From: Anaerolineales bacterium
GTDB lineage: Bacteria; Chloroflexota; Anaerolineae; Anaerolineales; UBA4823
Assembly: GCA_003105035.1 (NCBI GenBank)
Contig: PQAL01000018.1
Coordinates: 124,001 to 188,000 of the forward strand
DNA length: 64,000 nucleotides
Direction: 5' to 3'
Position numbers and translations under genes: made by a program
Shown: one piece after another, positions 15,594 to 22,987 of the stretch
Position numbering within the stretch: the stretch's first letter is position 1
Layout of the letters: every line of letters starts with the position of its first letter
Notes under the pieces: model-generated
What the model was told of the DNA's origin: nothing
The model's database searches: none
The model's input: only the letters and a program-made list of their open reading frames with translations

Positions 15594-16709
15594 TCAGGAT
15601 CCATCCACAAACTCATCAAGGGTAACAGCTACACGTCGCCCTAATATGCCAACCAAAGCATTACCAATTATTTTTTTAGCGTTTGACTCCAACCATTGAT
15701 AGCTGTAATGATCATCGACAACTAAAATCACTGACTCATCACTAATAATAAAATCTATGCATCGGTCCAATTGCTGCTTAAATGTTTTACTTAGCCGCTG
15801 ATTACTAGAAAGAGTATCGATCAGCTTTTCCCAAATAGGGTTATTGATTGACTCCAATTCTTCTTCCTCGGACTCAGCATTAACTACCTCGAAGTCTGTT
15901 ACTGATGACTCTGATTCAGCAATGTTATTTATAACTGGGTGATTAGGCTGATAATAAGCCTCGTGTGAAGGTGGAGGGTCGTCTTCTAGGCAATGGATGA
16001 GGAGTGGGGTTGAAAATCTTCCGCGTGCCCGAAGTTTTCTTGCTGTTTCCTCAATCAAAGCAGGTGTGATGTGAGGGATTTTTGATAACTCTTCAGCTTT
16101 GTTTTTCCCGATTCGATACTTATACAAAGTTCTCAAGATATCTTTTTGAGAATCATTATTTACTACTACTTCTTTTAGATTTTTAGTATTTAATATTAAT
16201 TCAGCAGTAGTAGTAACAGATGAAAGCAGATTTTCCGCGCTTGATTGCAGGATTTCTGTGCTCGTGTGAGGAATTTCCGCGCTCCCGTTTGGACCTTCTC
16301 CAAGATCGGATCTCCCTGTTGAATCGATATTATTTGACCGCATATTATCTGTATTCGAACGCGGAATTTCCGCGTTCCCTTCTGTTAAATTAGAGTTATT
16401 AGCAGGCAGGACAAGTTGAGCACCCCTCCATATGGATCGATATCCGGAATACCGGCCACTACGAGCAACTAAATTTAATTTTGATAATTTTCTTAAGTGG
16501 GTTCTAGCTGTTTCTGGTGCAATCCCCAACGCTTGAGAAATATATCCTTCTCCCACAGGTCTTGGGTCAAGATAAAGGATGATCATAAAGACTTGGGCTG
16601 CTGTGCCTATGGACGAAATTAGGTTGATCAGCGGATCCCTAGATTGATCATCCTGCCTTGTATGCGATATGCTATAATCGATATGCATGATCCCAACCCG
16701 ATTGTGCAT
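15594..16709 (-). CDS. Initiator-like protein: winged helix plus DnaA-N-like domain
   Basis: 371 residues. The N-terminal 100 contain a winged helix-turn-helix (GYISQALGIAPETARTHLRK, then a wing RSGRYSGYRS). A low-complexity Ser/Asn/Glu linker follows. The last 85 residues follow the pattern of DnaA domain I (IWEKLIDTL, LSKTFKQQLDR, hydrophobic strand, YQWLESNAKKIIGNAL). In DnaA this domain recruits helicase DnaB/DnaD-type partners. I infer a replication or loading function for the element, possibly during excision. ATG at 16709; an in-frame ATG at 16688 is an alternative. A hairpin and a candidate antisense RNA cover this start. Confidence 0.55.
   Translation of the reverse strand: MHNRVGIMHIDYSISHTRQDDQSRDPLINLISSIGTAAQVFMIILYLDPRPVGEGYISQALGIAPETARTHLRKLSKLNLVARSGRYSGYRSIWRGAQLVLPANNSNLTEGNAEIPRSNTDNMRSNNIDSTGRSDLGEGPNGSAEIPHTSTEILQSSAENLLSSVTTTAELILNTKNLKEVVVNNDSQKDILRTLYKYRIGKNKAEELSKIPHITPALIEETARKLRARGRFSTPLLIHCLEDDPPPSHEAYYQPNHPVINNIAESESSVTDFEVVNAESEEEELESINNPIWEKLIDTLSSNQRLSKTFKQQLDRCIDFIISDESVILVVDDHYSYQWLESNAKKIIGNALVGILGRRVAVTLDEFVDGS
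16670..16678 (+). promoter_or_regulatory. Extended -10 promoter, antisense to the initiator-like gene
   Basis: TGCTATAAT, a full extended -10 consensus, on the plus strand inside the first codons of the minus-strand gene. No good -35 box, as is usual for extended -10 promoters. Confidence 0.45.
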
Positions 16710-16743
16710 CGTTGTAACCCGGCTGCCAGGCCGGGTTTTTGTT
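16685..16743 (+). ncRNA. Candidate antisense RNA over the start of the initiator-like gene
   Basis: A transcript from the extended -10 box would be about 55-60 nt and end at an intrinsic terminator: stem AACCCGGC/GCCGGGTT (16716-16723 with 16730-16737), loop of 6, then TTTTTG. It covers both possible start codons (16709, 16688) and the leader of the minus-strand gene. The layout resembles counter-transcribed RNAs that set plasmid initiator levels. The hairpin is also present in the sense leader, where it lacks a T-run. Confidence 0.4.
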
Positions 16744-16747
16744 TAAA

Positions 16748-16957
16748 CTATCGCGAATTATTTAATGGTTGTGTTTGATCTGGTGGTAGAAAATCAACAA
16801 ATGGAATATTAGCTTTGTGAAATGATTCATAAAGTGAGAATTTGACAGCATCGCTGATGTTACAACCCAAGCGATCAGCTAACTGCTCTATTGCCTTCCT
16901 CTCAGAAGGAATTATTCGAACTGTTAAGCTAGTGGAGGACTTGCGTACTTTGGACAT
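16748..16957 (-). CDS. Ribbon-helix-helix-type small protein
   Basis: 69 residues from the ATG at 16957, chosen because AAAGGAGAGG precedes it; a longer frame to 16972 would start inside that ribosome site. The sequence TSLTVRIIPSERKAIEQLAD followed by LGCNISDAVKFSLYE has the strand-helix-helix pattern of RHH DNA-binding proteins such as MobC/ParG/CopG types. It is the promoter-proximal gene of the minus-strand unit leading to the initiator-like gene, so a repressor or mobilisation accessory role is plausible. Confidence 0.55.
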   Translation of the reverse strand: MSKVRKSSTSLTVRIIPSERKAIEQLADRLGCNISDAVKFSLYESFHKANIPFVDFLPPDQTQPLNNSR

Positions 16958-17211
16958 AACCTCTCCTTTCAAACAATTTGTCGAACCATTTACATGAATT
17001 TACCAGCTGACCACAATTTCATATAAATCACTCATATGTTCTAACTATACTACACATGAATCGCATTATGCAATGCTTCCATAAAAACTTGATAACCTAT
17101 AGAGCCTATAGAGAATATATAACAGCAGAGAATCGAAGTTATAAAGGTCAAAAACAAATAATCTCAACGAACCCAGTTATTGACAGGTATCTGGATTGTT
17201 AGAAAGTAAAA
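16958..17211. other. Divergent intergenic region, left part
   Basis: AT-rich spacer between the minus-strand replication/regulation unit and the plus-strand defence operon. No coding frame recognised. It includes a TTGACA at 17180 without a matching -10. Confidence 0.5.
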
Positions 17212-17240
17212 TTGACTTTGTTACATTTGCGTCACATAAT
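17212..17240 (+). promoter_or_regulatory. Probable promoter of the defence operon
   Basis: TTGACT (17212-17217), 17-bp spacer, CATAAT (17235-17240). It would give a leader of roughly 165 nt, interrupted by the terminator hairpin at 17364. Confidence 0.55.
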
Positions 17241-17363
17241 TGTAATATTCCATCGAAATAACATATAATTAGGAACAAGTTCAATCTCACGAATTTTGAA
17301 AAAAATTATAGTTACAGCCTAAGCGCACAAAGGACGCGTCAGCTAACATACTAAAAAAAGGGG

Positions 17364-17400
17364 CGCCCGGATCTCGCAAGAGGCTGGGCGTTTTATTTTC
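17364..17400 (+). terminator. Terminator or attenuator in the defence operon leader
   Basis: An 11-bp stem from CGCCC/GGGCG, with one bulged A, is closed by a GCAA tetraloop and followed by TTTTATTTT. It sits 15 bases before the first start codon, just before the ribosome site AAGGTGA. Either it ends a short leader RNA or it attenuates operon expression. Confidence 0.65.
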
Positions 17401-17414
17401 TAAGGTGAAATCAA

Positions 17415-20400
17415 ATGAATATATTCCATTTACGTGATTCATTGGTTGACGACTATTCAAAATATATCTCCAGCTTTATACAGATCCGTGACCACCGAAT
17501 TCGTGAATATGTTAATAATCAATTAGATAGTGGGCTGCTGTGGCCTGAGGCACTTATCCAGCTCAATCCGGCATTTCAACCTGGTCACTTGATCGATGAA
17601 CTTGTCGACGAGGGACTTCTTCACAAGATCTGTAAGCAGATTTTTAGACGCAAGAATTCTGAGAATCTAAACAACTTACCTCTCCGATTGCATAAGCATC
17701 AGGAAGATGCTCTCCGGATCGCTCAACTGGGTAAGGATTACGTCTTGACGACTGGAACCGGCTCAGGAAAATCTCTTACTTACATCATTCCCATCGTTGA
17801 TTACATCCTACGACATGGAAGTGGCAGGGGAACTCAAGCAATTATTGTTTACCCGATGAATGCTCTGGCTAACAGCCAGCTGGGTGAGTTGCGTAAATTT
17901 ATTAACCTAGGATTCCCCGAAGGAACTCATCATGTGACGTTTGAACGTTATACAGGCCAAGAGACAGATGAAGAGAAGCAACGCATTATGTCTCATCCTC
18001 CAGACATCCTACTTACCAACTACGTCATGTTGGAATTAATCCTGACGCGCCCCGAAGAACGCAAGACACTGGTAAATGCTGCTCAAGGTCTTCGCTTCCT
18101 CGTTCTCGATGAGCTGCATACCTATCGCGGTCGTCAGGGAGCTGATGTCGCTATGCTAATCCGCCGTGTGCGAAACATACTCAGTACGACTGATCTGCAA
18201 TGCGTTGGTACCTCAGCTACATTAGCAGGCGTCGGTAGTTATGAAGAGCAACGAAAGCAAGTTGCAGAGGTCGCATCATTATTATTTGGGGAAAAAGTCC
18301 TCCCAGAGTATGTGATCGGTGAGACTTTACAGCGCTCAACGGTCGAATTCGAACCAACAGATCGTGATTTTATCGAATCACTACGACAAACCATTGAAAA
18401 CCCCGCCATACCGACTTCCTTCTCGGAATTAACTAAGCATCCGTTAGCACGATGGATAGAAAGTACGATGGGTGTCAGTGTTGATCCGAAAAATGGCCGG
18501 CTAGTGCGGGCTACACCACGCAGCATCAGGGGTAACGACGGACTTGCCAGGCTGCTAAGTGACATAACTGGTCTATTAGAAACCAAATGTGCTGCTACCT
18601 TGATGGCTACATTGCTTGCTGGTTACAACATTACCAATCCTGAGACTGGGATGCCCACATTTGCTTTTCGCCTGCATCAATTCATAAGTCGAGGCGATAC
18701 AGTGTATGCATCGCTGGAACCGGAAAATGATCGCTATATCACTATCAACGGTCAGCAATATGTCCCTGATGATCGCAACAAAGTATTAATACCCCTCGTC
18801 TTCTGTCGCGAGTGTGGGCAAGAGTATTATGTGGTTAGAAAAATACGAGATAGGGACACTGGTTCAACTCTTTTTCATTCGCGTGAGTTCGGAGAACGAA
18901 ACAGTGAAGGTGATGAAAAGGCAGGATTCCTATATTTCAACAGCTCGGAACCCTGGCCAAATGAATACAACGAGATGGTTAACAAATTACCCGAGGATTG
19001 GGTGGAGGAATTCGATGGTGGATTCCGGGTGCGGTCGGGTCATCGCAAGCATCTCCCAGAAAAGTTTCAAATTAATCCGCTTGGCGAAGTCTCGGAAGCC
19101 GGCTTAGAGGTGCAATTTGTCTCTACCCCGTTCCGCTTTTGTTTGAATTGCGGGGTTGTCTATGGCTCTCGTCAATCGTCTGATTTCTCAAAACTAACCG
19201 AGTTAAGTTCCGGTGGTCGAAGTACAGATACAACGATATTGAGTCTTGCTCTTTATCGCAATTTCAAGGATTTGTTGATCGATCTGCCCGAAGCTGAACG
19301 CAAAAAGTTTATAAAATTGTTGAGCTTCATGGACAACCGCCAGGATGCCAGCCTACAAGCCGGACATTTCAATGATTTCGTTGAAATTTCCATGCTGCGC
19401 TCTGCTTTATTCCGTGCCGTTAAAGCAGCTGGTAAAGTTGGCATTCACCATGAGGTTCTTCCCCAGCATGTCTTTCAAGCCCTTAATCTGAACATCGCTC
19501 TCTATGCTGCTGTTCCAGATGTTCAATTTGCCCAGAAGGCTGAAACCGAGCGGGCACTACGCGAGGTGCTGGGTTACCGCATCTATCGAGACTTGAAGCG
19601 AGGTTGGCGGATTACATCCCCCAACCTGGAACAATGTGGTTTACTTGAAATTCATTACACATCACTGGATGAAGTATGTGCAGCAGAAGATCTCTGGCAA
19701 TCAACTCACCTTGCTCTGGCTGGAGCTACACCGGAGATACGCTACCAGGTGTGCAAAGTATTGCTGGACTATATGCGTCGAGAATTGGCAATAAAGGTAG
19801 ATTATCTAAACCCGACGCACCAAGATAGTTTACGCCAGCTGAGCAGCCAACGGCTCAGGCAGCCCTGGGCAATGGATGAAAAGGAAAAAATGGAACATGC
19901 CGCCATTCTTTTTCCAAGATCAAGAAGGCAGGAAGAAGAGTATGGTGGCAATGTATTTCTCTCAAGTCGAAGTGGGTACGGTCAATATATACGGCGCTCT
20001 ACCACCTTTCATGATTATCACGAGAAAATAACTACCCAAGAAACTGCCGCGATTACCCAACAAATATTGGAAGCTCTACGATTAGGTGGTTTGGTAGAAA
20101 TTGTTCATGAGGCCAAAGAGCCGGGCGAAGCGCACGGTTATCAAATCCCAGCTTCAGCCTTGATTTGGAAATATGGTGAAGGGAAAAAAGCATTCCATGA
20201 TCCCATTCGAGTACCTCGCTTGCCCCTAGAAGGTGGACGAACCAATTCATTTTTCGTTGATTTTTATCGATCTGTTTCAGAGGAGCTGCACGGCTTGGTA
20301 TCTCATGAACATACTGCTCAAGTGCCGAGTGAAATTCGTGAAGAACGAGAAAAATTATTCCGAAGTGGAGATCTACCGATCCTATATTGTTCCCCAACAA

Positions 20401-22622
20401 TGGAGCTGGGCGTTGATATTGCCGAACTGAATGCAGTAAACATGCGTAATGTTCCTCCGACTCCTTCGAATTATGCTCAACGAAGTGGACGCGCCGGCCG
20501 AAATGGTCAACCTGCTCTGGTCTTCACGTACTGCACAATGGGTAGCCCACATGATCAGTATTATTTCAAGCGACCTAAATTGATGGTATCTGGAGCAGTC
20601 ATACCACCTCGATTGGACCTGGCAAATGAGGACTTAATTCGCGCCCACATCCATTCTGTATGGCTGGCTGAGTCCGGTCTGCCTCTAGGGAGATCATTAA
20701 AGGATTTGCTTGACCTGTCAGGCAATGAGCCTAGTTTACAGGCACTGGATTCCGTGCAGGATGCTTTGAGTTCAGAGGGGACGCGTAAAAAAGCCTTTCA
20801 AAGGGGACAAGAAATACTGAACAGTATTGATAGCATTCTCAAGCACGCAGATTGGTATACTGAAACCTGGCTTGAGGACGTATTAAACCAAGTTCCACTT
20901 CAATTCAACCTGGCTTGCGAACGCTGGAGAGGACTGTATAAAACCGCAAAAGCGCAGCAAAAATCTCAGCAAAAGATTATCGATGATCACACTCGGAGTA
21001 GAATCGATCACGATCTGGCAAAACGTTTACGCCAGGAAGCTGAAAGCCAGATCGAGCTGCTAACAGAAGCTGAGAACCTTATCCAATCGGATTTCTACTC
21101 ATATCGGTATTTTGCCAGTGAGGGGTTCTTACCTGGATATTCATTCCCACGCCTTCCACTTTCAGCATACATTCCAGGTAGATGGATCAAGGGGGATAAA
21201 GACGAATTCTTGTCACGACCACGTTTCCTGGCGATTTCTGAATTTGGCCCTCGTTCGATTATTTATCACGAAGGGTCACGGTACATCATCAATAAAGTCA
21301 GTTTGCCAGTCTCAGATAGCGGTGAGGGTTTAGCAACGCATCGCGCCAAGCAATGTCCGGTATGCGGCTACTACCATCCAATTAGTAAAGGTGATGGTGT
21401 AGATCGTTGTGAACGCTGTTCTGCTTTACTGGACCCGCCGATGGTTTCATTGTTCCGATTACAGAATGTCTCTACACGTCGGCGTGACCGGATCAGTTCC
21501 GACGAAGAAGAACGCATGCGGCAAGGTTATGAGCTGCGCACAGCTGTTCGGTTCCAGGCATCGGCGTCGGGTGAACCGGTTGGCCAGGATGCCCTCCTAA
21601 TGGTGGGAGATAAAAAAATCGCCCGCCTGACTTATGCCAACGCTGCCACTTTATGGCGAATCAACATCGGATGGCGCCGGCGAGCGAACCCCGCACAGCT
21701 TGGCTTTATGTTGGATATTGAGCGAGGCTATTGGGCGAAACAATCTGAAGAGCAAGACGAACCCGACGATCCCATGTCGGTCCGAACGATGAGGGTCATT
21801 CCATACGTAGAGGACACTAAAAATTGCCTGCTGTTTGAACCGGATCAAGCTCTGGAAGATCATGAGATGGCTTCATTGCAGGCCGCGTTAAAAGCCGCAA
21901 TTCAAGTTCACTATCAACTGGAGGACGATGAGCTGACTGCAGAGCCTTTGCCTACACCAGATGAGCGGCGTTTAATCTTATTCTATGAATCTGCCGAGGG
22001 CGGCGCTGGCGTATTGAGACGCCTTTTGGATGATCCGCTGTCCTTTGCTGAAGTATCTCAGGAAGCATTAAACCTATGCCATTTTAATCCAAGCACTGGT
22101 GAAGACCTCCACCGCGCTGTGGGGGCAGAAGAGAATTGCGAGGCTGCTTGCTATAACTGCCTGATGAGTTACTATAACCAAATGGACCACCGCTTGTTGG
22201 ATCGCCAGTCGATCAAAGAGATCCTCATCGAAATGTCATCCGCAACGGCTGTTATCTCACCAATGTTAATCTCACGGGCAGAGCATCTCCAGCGTTTGCG
22301 TAATTTATGCCAGTCTAATCTTGAAAAATCCTGGCTGGACTACCTTGAAGAGCACAATTACAATCTTCCCAGCCATGCCCAAAAATTGATTGAGGCATGC
22401 AACACCCGACCAGATTTCTTTTACGAGAAAGTTAATCTGGTGGTTTATGTTGATGGTTATCACCATTTATTTCCGGATCGCCAGGAACGTGATCAAAACC
22501 AATTAGAGAATCTGGAGAACGCTGGGTACACCGTCGTCCGCTTTGGTATTTTAAATGATTGGCAAGAGAATTTTACGAAATATGGAACAGTTTTTGGAGT
22601 ACATCACAAAGGTGATGACTAA
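17415..22622 (+). CDS. DruE-like giant helicase with DUF1998 and C-terminal nuclease-like domain
   Basis: 1735 residues. Walker A TGTGSGKS at 113-120, DELH at 232-235 and TSATLAG near 267 form a DEAD/DEAH core. A first four-cysteine zinc site (CRECG near 463, CLNCG near 573) is inserted. The second RecA lobe (TMELGVDI, SGRAGRNGQ) is near 990-1030. A second zinc site (CPVCG, CERC) is near 1312-1335. The DUF1998 region (YESAEGGAGVLRRLL, then CEAACYNCLMSYYNQ) is near 1520-1595. The last 110 residues (FYEKVNLVVYVDGYHH, LENAGYTVVRF) look like a Vsr/DUF559-type nuclease fold. Size and order resemble DruE of Druantia; a drmA-drmB-like fusion is the other reading. First gene of a five-gene operon. 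Confidence 0.75.
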   Translation: MNIFHLRDSLVDDYSKYISSFIQIRDHRIREYVNNQLDSGLLWPEALIQLNPAFQPGHLIDELVDEGLLHKICKQIFRRKNSENLNNLPLRLHKHQEDALRIAQLGKDYVLTTGTGSGKSLTYIIPIVDYILRHGSGRGTQAIIVYPMNALANSQLGELRKFINLGFPEGTHHVTFERYTGQETDEEKQRIMSHPPDILLTNYVMLELILTRPEERKTLVNAAQGLRFLVLDELHTYRGRQGADVAMLIRRVRNILSTTDLQCVGTSATLAGVGSYEEQRKQVAEVASLLFGEKVLPEYVIGETLQRSTVEFEPTDRDFIESLRQTIENPAIPTSFSELTKHPLARWIESTMGVSVDPKNGRLVRATPRSIRGNDGLARLLSDITGLLETKCAATLMATLLAGYNITNPETGMPTFAFRLHQFISRGDTVYASLEPENDRYITINGQQYVPDDRNKVLIPLVFCRECGQEYYVVRKIRDRDTGSTLFHSREFGERNSEGDEKAGFLYFNSSEPWPNEYNEMVNKLPEDWVEEFDGGFRVRSGHRKHLPEKFQINPLGEVSEAGLEVQFVSTPFRFCLNCGVVYGSRQSSDFSKLTELSSGGRSTDTTILSLALYRNFKDLLIDLPEAERKKFIKLLSFMDNRQDASLQAGHFNDFVEISMLRSALFRAVKAAGKVGIHHEVLPQHVFQALNLNIALYAAVPDVQFAQKAETERALREVLGYRIYRDLKRGWRITSPNLEQCGLLEIHYTSLDEVCAAEDLWQSTHLALAGATPEIRYQVCKVLLDYMRRELAIKVDYLNPTHQDSLRQLSSQRLRQPWAMDEKEKMEHAAILFPRSRRQEEEYGGNVFLSSRSGYGQYIRRSTTFHDYHEKITTQETAAITQQILEALRLGGLVEIVHEAKEPGEAHGYQIPASALIWKYGEGKKAFHDPIRVPRLPLEGGRTNSFFVDFYRSVSEELHGLVSHEHTAQVPSEIREEREKLFRSGDLPILYCSPTMELGVDIAELNAVNMRNVPPTPSNYAQRSGRAGRNGQPALVFTYCTMGSPHDQYYFKRPKLMVSGAVIPPRLDLANEDLIRAHIHSVWLAESGLPLGRSLKDLLDLSGNEPSLQALDSVQDALSSEGTRKKAFQRGQEILNSIDSILKHADWYTETWLEDVLNQVPLQFNLACERWRGLYKTAKAQQKSQQKIIDDHTRSRIDHDLAKRLRQEAESQIELLTEAENLIQSDFYSYRYFASEGFLPGYSFPRLPLSAYIPGRWIKGDKDEFLSRPRFLAISEFGPRSIIYHEGSRYIINKVSLPVSDSGEGLATHRAKQCPVCGYYHPISKGDGVDRCERCSALLDPPMVSLFRLQNVSTRRRDRISSDEEERMRQGYELRTAVRFQASASGEPVGQDALLMVGDKKIARLTYANAATLWRINIGWRRRANPAQLGFMLDIERGYWAKQSEEQDEPDDPMSVRTMRVIPYVEDTKNCLLFEPDQALEDHEMASLQAALKAAIQVHYQLEDDELTAEPLPTPDERRLILFYESAEGGAGVLRRLLDDPLSFAEVSQEALNLCHFNPSTGEDLHRAVGAEENCEAACYNCLMSYYNQMDHRLLDRQSIKEILIEMSSATAVISPMLISRAEHLQRLRNLCQSNLEKSWLDYLEEHNYNLPSHAQKLIEACNTRPDFFYEKVNLVVYVDGYHHLFPDRQERDQNQLENLENAGYTVVRFGILNDWQENFTKYGTVFGVHHKGDD

Positions 22623-22624
22623 TT

Positions 22625-22987
22625 ATGAAAGACAGAATACTCATTGATATCAAAGAGGACGTAAAGACGATAGATCTACCGCCTTTGCCATCTAATATTG
22701 GTAAACGAAGGAAGACGATAGATATAAAAGGGGATATCCGATTCTTCACCATATTGGATGAAATTAGCTTTCATCAATCAACCAATCCAAAAAAAGCGAT
22801 TTATATTCAACGCATTCAGTTTGAGAAAGAAGGAAGTATTGAGCTGCGGTTGGGATATTACATTATCGGTAAAAAGCCAAGAGTAATTGGTAAATGGGTT
22901 TGGGGGCAATTCGCAATGATGCTATCCCCTAATAATTTTTGTACAGCATATAGATTGGCTATGGAGAAGGGATGGTTAGATTGCTGA
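22625..22987 (+). CDS. Small protein of unknown function in the defence operon
   Basis: 120 residues, starting 2 nt after the helicase stop and overlapping the next gene by 16 nt, so translation is probably coupled. The C-terminal half has a compact, aromatic-rich pattern (ELRLGYYIIGKKPRVIGKW, then WGQFAMMLSPNNF). I think it occurs as a small conserved protein in methylase loci, but I cannot name the family. The N-terminal 40 residues are charged and probably flexible. No catalytic motif seen. Confidence 0.6.
   Translation: MKDRILIDIKEDVKTIDLPPLPSNIGKRRKTIDIKGDIRFFTILDEISFHQSTNPKKAIYIQRIQFEKEGSIELRLGYYIIGKKPRVIGKWVWGQFAMMLSPNNFCTAYRLAMEKGWLDC

Noticed and set aside
17364-17400. Retron or other structured defence ncRNA
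   Set aside because: It is a single simple hairpin with a T-run and no reverse transcriptase is nearby; an intrinsic terminator explains it.
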